Shown: positions 46,555 through 54,635 of the stretch, piece by piece | Layout of the letters: the number at the start of each line of letters is the position of its first letter | Position numbering within the stretch: the stretch's first letter is position 1 | Origin: Bacillus sp. HSf4 | Lineage (GTDB): Bacteria > Bacillota > Bacilli > Bacillales > Bacillaceae | Direction of reading: 5' to 3' | NCBI RefSeq assembly: GCF_029537375.1 | Contig: NZ_CP120679.1 | Location: forward strand, 4,321,501-4,385,500 | DNA length: 64,000 nt | The notes under the pieces: generated by a model | What the model saw: the letters and a program-made list of their open reading frames with translations, nothing else | What the model was told of the DNA's origin: nothing | Database searches by the model: none | Program-made: the position numbers and the translations under genes

Positions 46555-46591
46555 GAAAAAAAGAGCCTTGTTTTTTTAAACAAAGCTCACA
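46555..46591 (-). terminator. terminator of the nuclease-like gene
   Basis: On the minus strand GAGCTTTGTTT / AAACAAGGCTC followed by seven T residues. Confidence 0.8.
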
Positions 46592-46600
46592 CAAATAATA

Positions 46601-47731
46601 TTAGCCGTTATATAGGTAGAAATCTGCCATTCCTTCTTGCCGTATTCGGTAACTGTCTTCCGTCTCCCATGGTTCTTCTTCCAAAAAGTCCTCCACCAAT
46701 CTATTGGGCGAATAATCCAATCTTGTTAAAATTGCAGATTGAATGCCTTTTGTAACCTTTTCTTCCTGTTCACGTATAACTTTTATATCTTTTCCGCCAT
46801 AGAAGTATGGACTAAAGAATCGAATAAATCGCTCAAATATCTCAGCGATTTGTTCAAATGTTTCTTCATATGTTTGCAATGGTTGAAAATAAACACCGAT
46901 TCTTCGATTTTCAAAACAAATATGCGGATGTACTTTTTGTCGAATGGTTTGCTCCACCTTCTTAAATTCATCATATTCCTTTTCTCTCGATGAATCGAAA
47001 TACAATTCTACAAACGCCAATGATTTTGCATTATTTGCCGAACAGCGATAAGAGATGTTGCTTCGACCAGATCCAACTGTAAGCACGTGATCGTGGAGGT
47101 TCGTTTTTTTTCGATAGTGAAAGTTTAAATAGTACGGCATTCTCTTTTGCAATACTTTTAATAGTGCCTTCTTTATATCATCTGGTCGGGAGAAATCGTA
47201 AGTTGGAGGTTCAATCGCCACACTTCCACAATGCATTGGATGTAAATTAATCAGTTTATATTCCACCTGTAATAGATTATCTATGTCATTTAGAACATGC
47301 ATCTTGTCATATACGTCAAGCTTGTACAATTTATTTAGACTATGCAGTTCTTTCAAGGCTTCATCAGAAATAGTGAGTGCGTAGAAGTCAATATATAGTT
47401 TATTGTGTTTTGCCATCCAATCTTCTAACTCTTGCAATAACACTTTGTCGAAAGAACGAGCCACCCAAATAATGACCGATTCGGGGTATCTATTCATCAT
47501 GTTTTGTATTCGATCCAAATATTTTGTATTGGCTTTAGTCAATTGAATCTCCATGTAAACGCCCAGTTTACGTATACGGTTTACTGCTGATAAATCAATA
47601 TTGCTATTTGCATGACGCTGTTCCAACACAATATTTGATAGTTCACAGTCTAATAGTTCCTTCCAACCTTTATAAAAATCCTTTAGATATATTGATAGTA
47701 TTGCTTCTCCGTTACTTCCTTTTTTACTCAT
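46601..47731 (-). CDS. unknown protein with nuclease-like N-terminus
   Basis: About 376 residues; the ATG at 47731 is chosen because GGGAGG lies about eight bases upstream. The N-terminal third shows YMEIQLTKANTKYLDRIQN followed by ESVIIWVARSFD, the strand-E-x-Q/helix/strand pattern seen in PD-(D/E)XK-like and DUF4268-like proteins linked to restriction islands. The C-terminal part (HPHICFENRRIGVYFQPLQ and the helical EQIAEIFERFIRFFSPYF) resembles DUF4268. It is separated from the hsd operon by a terminator and has its own leader. A DNA-cutting or accessory restriction role is possible but not proven. Confidence 0.55.
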   Translation of the reverse strand: MSKKGSNGEAILSIYLKDFYKGWKELLDCELSNIVLEQRHANSNIDLSAVNRIRKLGVYMEIQLTKANTKYLDRIQNMMNRYPESVIIWVARSFDKVLLQELEDWMAKHNKLYIDFYALTISDEALKELHSLNKLYKLDVYDKMHVLNDIDNLLQVEYKLINLHPMHCGSVAIEPPTYDFSRPDDIKKALLKVLQKRMPYYLNFHYRKKTNLHDHVLTVGSGRSNISYRCSANNAKSLAFVELYFDSSREKEYDEFKKVEQTIRQKVHPHICFENRRIGVYFQPLQTYEETFEQIAEIFERFIRFFSPYFYGGKDIKVIREQEEKVTKGIQSAILTRLDYSPNRLVEDFLEEEPWETEDSYRIRQEGMADFYLYNG

Positions 47732-47783
47732 TTCTACATTCCTCCCATTATCGGTTAATATTTTTGTCATTTATTTTTTACAA

Positions 47784-47822
47784 AGAAAAAGCACCTACCA
47801 TTTCTTCTCTGGTAAGTGCTGA
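47784..47822. terminator. terminator downstream of the Xre gene
   Basis: AGCACCTACC / GGTAAGTGCT stem, one wobble, with T-runs on both strands. It lies between the Xre gene and the nuclease-like gene. Confidence 0.7.
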
Positions 47823-47949
47823 TTTTTTTCCGTATATACTTTTCGAAAGTGATAAATAATCGTCTCATTTCCCATACAACCCTTTCATTTTTATCAGATT
47901 ATAAAAGAGAATGTTTGTTCTTGTCAAACAAGTTGGGAAGTTATATAAC

Positions 47950-48048
47950 ATGTATGTATTAAATGCATATGTTATCCATAAATCTTATATATATTTTGCA
48001 ATAGTTCTTGGCGTTATTGTCCTAACCGTATATATATATGATATTTAA
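47950..48048 (+). CDS. possible 32-residue membrane peptide
   Basis: A short frame encodes one hydrophobic helix (YIYFAIVLGVIVLTVYIYDI) after a polar start. GGGAAG lies ten bases upstream. The size and shape recall type I toxin peptides, and it lies in a 385-bp gap that is otherwise free of genes, but coding is unproven. Confidence 0.25.
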   Translation: MYVLNAYVIHKSYIYFAIVLGVIVLTVYIYDI

Positions 48049-48116
48049 ACTGTATTTACTTTGTACATATACGATATGTACAACGGAAAACCATTTCTGG
48101 CTCCGTTGGTGGTGAA

Positions 48117-48551
48117 TCACGATTCTTGCAATTCGACAATTAATTCACCAATTCTCTTCAAGGCATCTAACAACTGTTCAACTGATGTTGCATCTGCCTC
48201 TAATACCTCTTGTAAAATATCTAATAAAACTTCTTTTTGATCTGCACTTAATAGTTTTCCTTCAAACTCGATTTCGTTTGTGAAGAACATTTCTTCCAAT
48301 GAAAGTGGTTCATTTGTATCCTTTGCATCTAATCCAAGCAGAACATTTACGTCTACATCAAGTCCCTCAGCAATGTGTTCAAGCACCGAGAATGTAGGTC
48401 TCTTTCGTTCACCACGTTCGAGCCTATTCAAATACGAAGGGGTTACGTTACTGCGTTCTGCTAATTGTTTCAATGAATAACCTTTGGATATGCGAAGATT
48501 TTTCAACAACTTAGCAAAATCATCATTCATCTGTTTTCTACCTTTTCCCAT
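48117..48551 (-). CDS. Xre-family HTH regulator of the element
   Basis: About 144 residues. The HTH_3 domain is NLRISKGYSLKQLAERSNVT followed by PSYLNRLERGERKRP; a linker and a C-terminal helical SinR-like dimer region (QKEVLLDILQEVLEADATSV) follow. AAGGAG lies nine bases before the ATG at 48551 and only three before ATG 48557. It probably controls element genes. No Cro or CI partner is adjacent. Confidence 0.82.
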   Translation of the reverse strand: MGKGRKQMNDDFAKLLKNLRISKGYSLKQLAERSNVTPSYLNRLERGERKRPTFSVLEHIAEGLDVDVNVLLGLDAKDTNEPLSLEEMFFTNEIEFEGKLLSADQKEVLLDILQEVLEADATSVEQLLDALKRIGELIVELQES

Positions 48552-48730
48552 TTTCATCTACTCCTTATTTACGTTTTCCATTATGGAAACCCTTTTTTGT
48601 TGATCAAGATAGATCTTTATATCATAGATAAAAATAGCAATTTGATAACGTAATATTTTAAAAAATTCATTAAAGTTTTACTGGTAACTACGTGTTGATG
48701 AAATACATTTATAGCTCAAACTAATATATA

Positions 48731-48766
48731 AAAAATAGCCACTCAATTTGATTTTGAGTGGCTGAT
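48731..48766. terminator. bidirectional terminator
   Basis: AGCCACTCAA / TTGAGTGGCT with a seven-base loop and T-rich flanks, directly downstream of the small HTH gene. Confidence 0.8.
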
Positions 48767-48773
48767 TTCCATA

Positions 48774-48920
48774 TTATATTTCCTTGGTCTTGTGTTCGTT
48801 TATGACTTTCCATACATAGTTTGTGTAAGTTTTTAACTCTCGTGCAATTTCCACCTGCTTCATCCCCTTTTTATGAAGACGAAGAATTCTCTCCTTCTTT
48901 GTCAACTTCTCTTGTAGCAT
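48774..48920 (-). CDS. small helix-turn-helix protein
   Basis: A 48-residue protein (51 if the upstream ATG at 48929 is used). KKERILRLHKKGMKQVEIAR followed by ELKTYTNYVWKVI is a resolvase/sigma-type helix-turn-helix. GAAAGGATGA is a good ribosome binding site for ATG 48920. It has its own terminator. Such short HTH proteins occur in plasmid and phage control regions. It could regulate the element. Confidence 0.6.
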   Translation of the reverse strand: MLQEKLTKKERILRLHKKGMKQVEIARELKTYTNYVWKVINEHKTKEI

Positions 48921-49030
48921 CAAAATCATCCTTTCAGCTATTTTGAGAAAATTATAACTTGAAAGCGAAACCTTCGAAAGTAAGCGTATATTGTGATTAG
49001 GTATTGTGACTAATATGTATTTTAGACCTA

Positions 49031-49069
49031 AAAAAGAACCACCCGAAGCCTGGTAAGCGGAGTGGTTCT
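49031..49069 (-). terminator. terminator of the Rep-like gene
   Basis: On the minus strand AGAACCAC / GTGGTTCT encloses a smaller GC-rich inner stem and is followed by TTTTTT. Confidence 0.75.
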
Positions 49070-49116
49070 AATGGATCTACTTATTGCCGAACCGAACTTC
49101 AAGTTCAGTTATGGTA

Positions 49117-49137
49117 CACGATACTCGCAATATCGTG
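49117..49137. other. hairpin behind the Rep-like gene, possible origin element
   Basis: CACGATA / TATCGTG with loop CTCGCAA, followed by an AT-rich stretch with repeats of AACCATTATTA. Such a hairpin close to a rep gene may be a nick or binding site, but nothing here proves it. Confidence 0.3.
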
Positions 49138-49210
49138 CTTATCATTATTATAACCATTATTAACCATATATCAACTGTATTTTAATTCGAATTTCACCAT
49201 TCTAACTTAT

Positions 49211-50200
49211 TTACCATAAAAATTTATCAAGAGGATTGCTTAGAGTGTTTGGTGCTTTTGAGTAATTTTTAGGAATGGGGATTGGATTGATGCCAAGTTG
49301 ACTCAACATTTCCAAGCGGTTTCGAAGTGTAGCTTTTGTCATGGATTTCAGTGGGGTATCAATGCTATGAGAAGAGACTTGTTTCAAAAATTCAATTAGC
49401 TTATTTTTATTGGAATTAGAGAGGGAGGAGTGACGTATACGTTTTCTTGCTTCATCTAACTTATAAAATTCTCCAGGATGGTAAATGGGTGACATATATT
49501 TGCGGAAATAACCTCGATAGACTTCCTCTTTCATATATTCTTTTAATTTCTTAGGTCGACAATTCCCTTTGTCTTGTCGAGCCATATAATTAATATGATC
49601 TTTGAGAATCCGTACTTCAAATCTTAATACGTTTTTTTCATACTCCTGTATCCTTTCTTTTTTGAATAAGCGTTCTTCTTCTTTTGAATAAACTACAGCC
49701 TGTGCAGAATCTGATGCATGGTAAACTGTTGTTTCATATTTTTGAAAAACACCTTCAGAATTACGCTTTCCTATATACTTTTTCTGATACCGATGTGATT
49801 TAGTAAGCTTCTGATACAAGTGAAGCAAAATATCTCGGTGGAGCTTTTCCTTTACAACTACATCGTATCGGTAATCAATTCTTTGTAGGATATGATGTTT
49901 GAAATGCAAAAAATGTTTAAAGAGAATCCAAAGAATATTCATTATCTCTTGTTCCAACGAATTATAATCATCTTCTGTAATGTCTGACTTACCAAGAAGG
50001 AGAATTGCATCTATGAACATATATAACTTCCACTGTCCATTGCCTTTATTTGAAATTTGAAGCGTAATTCCTTTAAACTTACCACCGTAGTAATTAACAA
50101 AGTAGTCATTCAGTTGCGTGTAAATAATATTAAATCTTTTTTGCAAATCCATAACTTCATAGTATTCAATGGGAAAATACAGCTTAATTGTATGGATCAC
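49211..50200 (-). CDS. Rep-like protein (phage/plasmid replication initiator, gene II/X type)
   Basis: A 329-residue basic protein. The stretch KHHILQRIDYRYDVVVKEKL and the following RNSEGVFQKYETTVYHASDS resemble replication initiators of the gene II/X and Rep_trans-related kind, which nick DNA. GGAGGTGG lies about eight bases before the ATG. It is transcribed away from the recombinases. If real, it means that the element may replicate after excision. The family call is from memory of general pattern and is moderate. Confidence 0.55.
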   Translation of the reverse strand: MIHTIKLYFPIEYYEVMDLQKRFNIIYTQLNDYFVNYYGGKFKGITLQISNKGNGQWKLYMFIDAILLLGKSDITEDDYNSLEQEIMNILWILFKHFLHFKHHILQRIDYRYDVVVKEKLHRDILLHLYQKLTKSHRYQKKYIGKRNSEGVFQKYETTVYHASDSAQAVVYSKEEERLFKKERIQEYEKNVLRFEVRILKDHINYMARQDKGNCRPKKLKEYMKEEVYRGYFRKYMSPIYHPGEFYKLDEARKRIRHSSLSNSNKNKLIEFLKQVSSHSIDTPLKSMTKATLRNRLEMLSQLGINPIPIPKNYSKAPNTLSNPLDKFLW

Positions 50201-50424
50201 TTATACCACCTCCAGATTGACCTTGGGAGGCTGGAAACATCTATACACCAAGGGTTTAATGTCATATTTTTGCTCCCAGCCCCATTATATTTATCCTTCC
50301 TTGCCCCAAAATTAGATGGGCTACTGACAATATAGCGAAGAAGTCAAGTTGAAATAAATAGGTTTTGTGTTCGAGCTGGTTTGAGCTGTTGATTCCATTA
50401 ATTGTTGCAACATTCAATTAACTA

Positions 50425-50453
50425 TTGACATTAGGCAAAATATTTCTTATTAT
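50425..50453 (+). promoter_or_regulatory. promoter of the recombinase leader
   Basis: TTGACA (50425-50430), 17-bp spacer, TATTAT (50448-50453). It points to the structured leader and the recombinase genes. Confidence 0.82.
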
Positions 50454-50497
50454 AGTTTATAGAAATTTTTATATAACACATATTTTGATAGATTATA

Positions 50498-50616
50498 GAC
50501 TGTTTTACTTAGATACATGAACAATTCAATAGGTGTACTTGTTTCAAGGGGGAGTATGCCCTCTTGCTTAACTACCTATTGTGTTTTTTGTATATCTAAG
50601 TAAAGCAGTCTTTTTT
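50498..50616 (+). ncRNA. long hairpin RNA/attenuator ahead of the recombinase operon
   Basis: An outer stem of about 20 bp (GACTGTTTTACTTAGATA with TATCTAAGTAAAGCAGTC) encloses a second stem CAATAGGT / ACCTATTG and an apical stem CAAGGGGG / CCCTCTTG, and ends in TTTTTT. It starts about 40 bases behind a strong promoter. It may be an attenuator for the recombinase genes, a stand-alone small RNA of about 155 nt, or a single-strand origin. There is no T-box sequence. Confidence 0.6.
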
Positions 50617-50744
50617 GTTGTTTTAGATGCATTCAGGTTCCTTTTCGGAACAAATCTCCTCTTTTTCTACATAGGTTAATGACACTTTCCTCATGTCATT
50701 AACCTTGATAACCTCAAAAATTCACTACGAAAGGAAGATCCCCA

Positions 50745-50918
50745 ATGAAAGAATCCCCTACTTTAAATCTCCATGAAGAAATTGAAAAACAATTATTAAT
50801 TGGAGCAGAGCTGGAAAAATACAATGCCCGAAAATTTCTTAACTTACTGTCCGATATGATTGTCAAATATGAATCTACTATTTACGACAAATTTAAGGAA
50901 AGCAGATTAGGAGCGTGA
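50745..50918 (+). CDS. small protein preceding the recombinases
   Basis: A 57-residue, largely helical, charged protein (LNLHEEIEKQLLIGAELEKY, then NARKFLNLLSDMIVKYEST). AAGGAAG lies about seven bases before the ATG, and the recombinase gene starts eight bases after its stop. Family unknown; position suggests a recombination directionality factor or regulator, which is only an inference. Confidence 0.6.
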   Translation: MKESPTLNLHEEIEKQLLIGAELEKYNARKFLNLLSDMIVKYESTIYDKFKESRLGA

Positions 50919-50925
50919 ATGATTT

Positions 50926-52395
50926 ATGCGAGCTGTTGGTTACGTTCGAGTAAGTACCGATAAACAATTAGACAATACTTCTATTGGAAAACAAAGAGAG
51001 GAAATTGAAAAATACTGCAAAAATAATGATATTTCCCTCGTTCACATCTTTGATGAGGGGGCGAAATCGGCTGAATCATTTAAAAATCGTACTGAATTTA
51101 AAGAGTTGTACTCATTTGTTTTAGATAAAAAAAACAAAATAGATTACGTTGTTGTTTATGATTCTGATCGTATATCGAGGGATAATTTAGAATCCCTTTA
51201 TATTTATAAGCGATTAACACAGGCGGGAATAAACCTTATCTGTATAGCTGACAATATTGATACAAGAGATCCAAGAGCGAAAATTCTTTACCAAATCATG
51301 TCATTAGTTGCTGAATTAGAAAGAGATATGATTATTTTCCGAACAAACTCCGGCATGGAAAAAAGAGCTTCTGAAGGACATTTTAATGGAGGCGTAATTT
51401 ATGGATATGCATCAAAGAATAAGAAACTTAAAATTGTGCCTGAAGAAGCAAAAGTCATAAATTATATTTTTGAGAAGTATGCGATAAATCAGTGGGGTTA
51501 TAGAAAAATAGCGTCACACCTAAATACTTTAGGTATCACTACTAAAAAAAATAATTTATGGTCAATAACTGCCGTAAAAACGATACTAAGTAACCCCATA
51601 TATATTGGCAAAGTAAAGTGGCGGAATGAACTGAGAGATGGAAAACATGCTCCCATCATAGATATAGAATTATGGGAGAAAACACAGCAAGTAATGGATC
51701 TAAACAGTTATGTGCAAGAGAAGTTGCATCCTGGAAGCTTCCCCTTATCAGGTTTGTTAAAATGTCCAGAATGTGGTTCAGCCATGGTACAAGGAAATAG
51801 CAGTCCAAAATACAAATACTACCAATGCTCCAGAAATAAGAACAGTGGTAGTAAGGCATGTTCCTCAAACCTTGTAAAAAAGGATTATGCTGAGCAACAT
51901 GTATTTGATCAATTATTTTGTGATTTGCAAAAATACAATGTTAAAGAGCCATTGATCAAAATGATTCACTCATACGCCATGAGTGAAATTGAGCCATTGG
52001 AAACAACTATCAAGACGTATGAAGTTGAGTTAGAGGAATTAAAAACGAAGAGAAAAGAACTTATAAATTGGAGGCTAAAAGATATTATTTCAGAAGAGAT
52101 TTTAAAAGAGGAAATGGAAGATTTACGAGAGGAAGAAAAATTAATAATAACTCGAATTGAAAAATTACAGCACCTCATTAAACTCAGAGATAAAACCTTT
52201 TTAACCGATATCATTTCAACTTCACTACACGATCTAAAGAACTTTTTCAATATTATCGAAGATGATGACAAAAAGGAATTACTTCGTTCTCTCATTGAAG
52301 AGATTCACGTAAATCCAGGAAAAACTACTAAGGATAGAACAATCAAAGAAGTGATTTATAAGTTTGATTTAAAATATTTGAATCAATTGAACTAA
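50926..52395 (+). CDS. large serine recombinase, first of two
   Basis: A 489-residue recombinase. The N-terminal resolvase domain has catalytic serine 10 in VGYVRVSTDKQ and the arginine pair in YDSDRISRDNLESL. The Recombinase domain (GYRKIASHLNTLGITTKKN) and a zinc ribbon (CPECGSAMVQG ... YYQCSRNK) follow, then a coiled-coil (about 360-440). Members of this class catalyse integration and excision with accessory factors. Together with the next gene it resembles the CcrA/CcrB arrangement in SCC elements, although sequence similarity to CcrA is not shown. Confidence 0.93.
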   Translation: MRAVGYVRVSTDKQLDNTSIGKQREEIEKYCKNNDISLVHIFDEGAKSAESFKNRTEFKELYSFVLDKKNKIDYVVVYDSDRISRDNLESLYIYKRLTQAGINLICIADNIDTRDPRAKILYQIMSLVAELERDMIIFRTNSGMEKRASEGHFNGGVIYGYASKNKKLKIVPEEAKVINYIFEKYAINQWGYRKIASHLNTLGITTKKNNLWSITAVKTILSNPIYIGKVKWRNELRDGKHAPIIDIELWEKTQQVMDLNSYVQEKLHPGSFPLSGLLKCPECGSAMVQGNSSPKYKYYQCSRNKNSGSKACSSNLVKKDYAEQHVFDQLFCDLQKYNVKEPLIKMIHSYAMSEIEPLETTIKTYEVELEELKTKRKELINWRLKDIISEEILKEEMEDLREEEKLIITRIEKLQHLIKLRDKTFLTDIISTSLHDLKNFFNIIEDDDKKELLRSLIEEIHVNPGKTTKDRTIKEVIYKFDLKYLNQLN

Positions 52396-52424
52396 GAGAA
52401 GGGGAACATCCTTTCTCTTTTTTG
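52394..52424 (+). terminator. terminator between the recombinases
   Basis: AAGAGAAGG / CCTTTCTCTT stem and TTTTTTG directly behind the first recombinase stop. Confidence 0.8.
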
Positions 52425-52461
52425 TGTTTCATATTAAAATTACAAGGAAGGGAGGATTATT

Positions 52462-54177
52462 ATGCACGAAATAAAACGTGTCGCAATTTACTGTAGGGTT
52501 TCTACCGAAGAGCAGGCAACGGAAGGATACAGCATATCTGCCCAATTACAAACTTTACGTCAATATACTCAATTATATGGTTGGGAGATTGCAGAGGAAT
52601 ATGTAGATGAGGGAATAAGTGGAAAGAACATTAGCGGTCGCCCTGCAATGCAAAAACTTATTTCAGATGTTGAAAAGGATAAATTTCAAGCTGTTCTTGT
52701 TTGGAAGATCTCACGCCTATCACGAAATATGTTAGATACTCTCACTCTATTAGACAAATTCGAAGATTATGGAGTAAAGTTCATCTCTTACTCTGAAAAC
52801 TTTGATACAGGCAGTCCAATTGGTCGTTTAGTTGTTCAACTAATGGCTTCCATTGCAGAAATGGAGCGTAATACGTTATCTGAGAACGTTAAGCTCGGAA
52901 TGAAACAGAGAGCATTAGAAGGTTCATGGAATGGAGGCGTTGTATTTGGCTACGATACAATTGAAAAAGAGCTTGTGATCAACAAAAAGGAAGCTGAGAT
53001 TGTACAACAAATCTATCAACTATATGCCAATGGTAAAGGCTTAAAGTCAATCGCAAACTACTTAAATAAAGCAGGTTACAGAACTAAACGGAATTGTTAT
53101 TTTTCGATAAACGGTGTAGCTCAAATCTTAGACAATGTTATCTATAACGGGAAGATCAGTTGGTTAAAAGTTGAAAATTGGGATACAAAACGGAGGAGAG
53201 GGAAAAATCCAAATCCTATCCTTGTAGAAGGACAGCATGAAGCCATTATTTCCGATGAATTATGGAGTATGGTACAAGCAAGGCGGAAAAGTAAATCATT
53301 TAAACAAAGGCAATCTAATGAACCATTTTTACTTAGCAGTCTTTTACGTTGCCCCGATTGTGGTCAAGGTATGGTTCCTGCCATTACAACAAATAAACGA
53401 AAGGATGGAACAAAGAAGAAATATCGTTATTATGTTTGCTCTAACTTTCATAACAAAGGTTCATCTGCATGTAGAGCAAATTCAATAAAAGCATATGATG
53501 CAGAATACGAAGTAATTAATAAGATTGAGAAGATCCTTTCCAACCAAAATCAGTTATTCTCTAAACTTCAATCTATAAATACTACTTCGATTGAATCTTT
53601 AAACCAACTCAATAGTGAATTGAAACAATTAGAAAATCGCCTATCAGAAATACAAGAACTACAGAATCGTTACTTGGAAGCATTTGAGCAAAAGACCTTA
53701 CCAATAGCAATCTTGCAAGAACGATTACAGCATGTCTCTAAAGAAAAAGTAGAGTTAGAACAAAGGCACAATGAAATCACTGGGCAATTAAGCTCCAACG
53801 ATGCAAGAGTAATCCAACCAGAGCTTATCCAAAAGCTTTTAGACAAATTCCTTTTAGTCTATAAACAATCATCAAGAGAAAGACAAAAACATTTACTTCA
53901 ACTCTTGCTTAACAAGGTTACAGTAAAACACCCAATTGGGCAATCACGAATGGTCGATCAAGTTGAACTCGACTTTGACTTTTCAGAGGTCAATATTTCT
54001 AAGTCCTTTACACTTATCCACATGTTGTATCGAGAAACGGATAATGCAAATGGTTTTCCACAGCCAATACCCGCTTCCGACAACAAAATACCACCTTATT
54101 TACATCATTTTTTGCCTCTATTTATGGTACGGTTCCCCCCGATTAATCCGAAACGCCCGATAAACCTGCTCGAGTAA
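52462..54177 (+). CDS. large serine recombinase, second of two, crossing the att core
   Basis: A 571-residue recombinase. Catalytic serine 14 in [11 protein letters not shown], arginine motif [15 protein letters not shown], Recombinase domain ([19 protein letters not shown]), zinc ribbon ([11 protein letters not shown] ... YYVCSNFHN) and coiled-coil (about 380-440) are complete. The conserved part ends near residue 527. The frame then runs on without a stop through the element end (LPLF) into antisense rlmH, adding about 18 residues from the chromosome. In the excised circle the frame would continue instead with KRQKIRREN and stop after about 26 residues. AAGGGAGGA precedes the ATG. Confidence 0.9.
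   Translation: MHEIKRVAIYCRVSTEEQATEGYSISAQLQTLRQYTQLYGWEIAEEYVDEGISGKNISGRPAMQKLISDVEKDKFQAVLVWKISRLSRNMLDTLTLLDKFEDYGVKFISYSENFDTGSPIGRLVVQLMASIAEMERNTLSENVKLGMKQRALEGSWNGGVVFGYDTIEKELVINKKEAEIVQQIYQLYANGKGLKSIANYLNKAGYRTKRNCYFSINGVAQILDNVIYNGKISWLKVENWDTKRRRGKNPNPILVEGQHEAIISDELWSMVQARRKSKSFKQRQSNEPFLLSSLLRCPDCGQGMVPAITTNKRKDGTKKKYRYYVCSNFHNKGSSACRANSIKAYDAEYEVINKIEKILSNQNQLFSKLQSINTTSIESLNQLNSELKQLENRLSEIQELQNRYLEAFEQKTLPIAILQERLQHVSKEKVELEQRHNEITGQLSSNDARVIQPELIQKLLDKFLLVYKQSSRERQKHLLQLLLNKVTVKHPIGQSRMVDQVELDFDFSEVNISKSFTLIHMLYRETDNANGFPQPIPASDNKIPPYLHHFLPLFMVRFPPINPKRPINLLE
54107..54133. other. right attachment site of the element, in rlmH
   Basis: Element arm ATTTTTTGCCTCT (54107-54119), core ATTTA (54120-54124), three bases, chromosomal arm TACGGT (54128-54133). 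The arms are the exact inverse of those at the left site. The last rlmH codons and stop lie in the core, so rlmH stays intact; its stop is TAG with the element and would be TAA without it. Confidence 0.88.
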
Positions 54178-54597
54178 AATCAGCCTCATCAGCTGATGTG
54201 GAAACGTCATCCGTGAAAACGACAGCTTTTCATCTGCGCGCTTCAGGACGGCGTCGCTCAAGCCGAGTGAGCCGCCGATGACGAAGGTTACCTTGCTCTT
54301 TCCATATGTGGCGAGTCTATCCATATTATCGGCTAATTCTTCTGAGCTTTTCATTTTTCCTTCGATCGCCAAGGCGATGACGTGGGCGTCGGGGCTGATT
54401 TTGGAGAGGATTCGTTCGCCTTCTTTGTCTTTGATGATTTTCATGTCCTGGTCGCTTAAGTTCTCCGGCGCTTTTTCGTCCGGGAGTTCGATGATGTCGA
54501 TTTTGGCGTAGGCTGAAAGCCGTTTGCTGTATTCGTCGATTCCTTGTTTTAAATATTTTTCTTTCAGTTTTCCGATTGCTACGATTGATATATTCAC
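54118..54597 (-). CDS. rlmH: 23S rRNA pseudouridine-1915 N3-methyltransferase
   Basis: A 159-residue SPOUT-class methyltransferase (yydA in B. subtilis, orfX in staphylococci) that methylates a pseudouridine in helix 69 of 23S rRNA. The N-terminus [20 protein letters not shown], the SAM-binding knot [14 protein letters not shown] and the C-terminal [10 protein letters not shown] are intact. It overlaps the last 60 bases of the second recombinase frame in antisense. The integrated element lies immediately behind its stop. Confidence 0.97.
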   Translation of the reverse strand: MNISIVAIGKLKEKYLKQGIDEYSKRLSAYAKIDIIELPDEKAPENLSDQDMKIIKDKEGERILSKISPDAHVIALAIEGKMKSSEELADNMDRLATYGKSKVTFVIGGSLGLSDAVLKRADEKLSFSRMTFPHQLMRLILLEQVYRAFRINRGEPYHK

Positions 54598-54635
54598 AGG
54601 TCATCCCCACTTTAAGAACAAGTTATTCAGATAGA

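Larger units (their letters stand above)
33617..54124. mobile_element. SCC-like integrative element in rlmH, about 20.5 kb
   Basis: The element is bounded by directly repeated ATTTA cores, each flanked on the element side by the 13-bp inverted repeat AGAGGCAAAAAAT. It carries two large serine recombinases next to the rlmH junction, a Rep-like protein, regulators, and a defence cargo (DarT/NADAR/SIR2 operon, type I restriction-modification with RhuM, YgjP-like peptidase and two unknown proteins). Base composition is visibly more AT-rich than the flanking backbone. The target, the last codons of rlmH, is the one used by staphylococcal SCC elements. The recombinases show the general large-serine-recombinase layout; orthology with CcrA/CcrB is not shown. 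Confidence 0.88.

Noticed and set aside
50498..50616. T-box, retron RNA or riboswitch
   Set aside because: No T-box core or specifier pattern, no reverse transcriptase nearby, no known aptamer consensus; kept only as structured leader.
33600..54150. tRNA-targeted or tyrosine-integrase island
   Set aside because: No tRNA at either junction and no tyrosine integrase; both recombinases are of the serine type.
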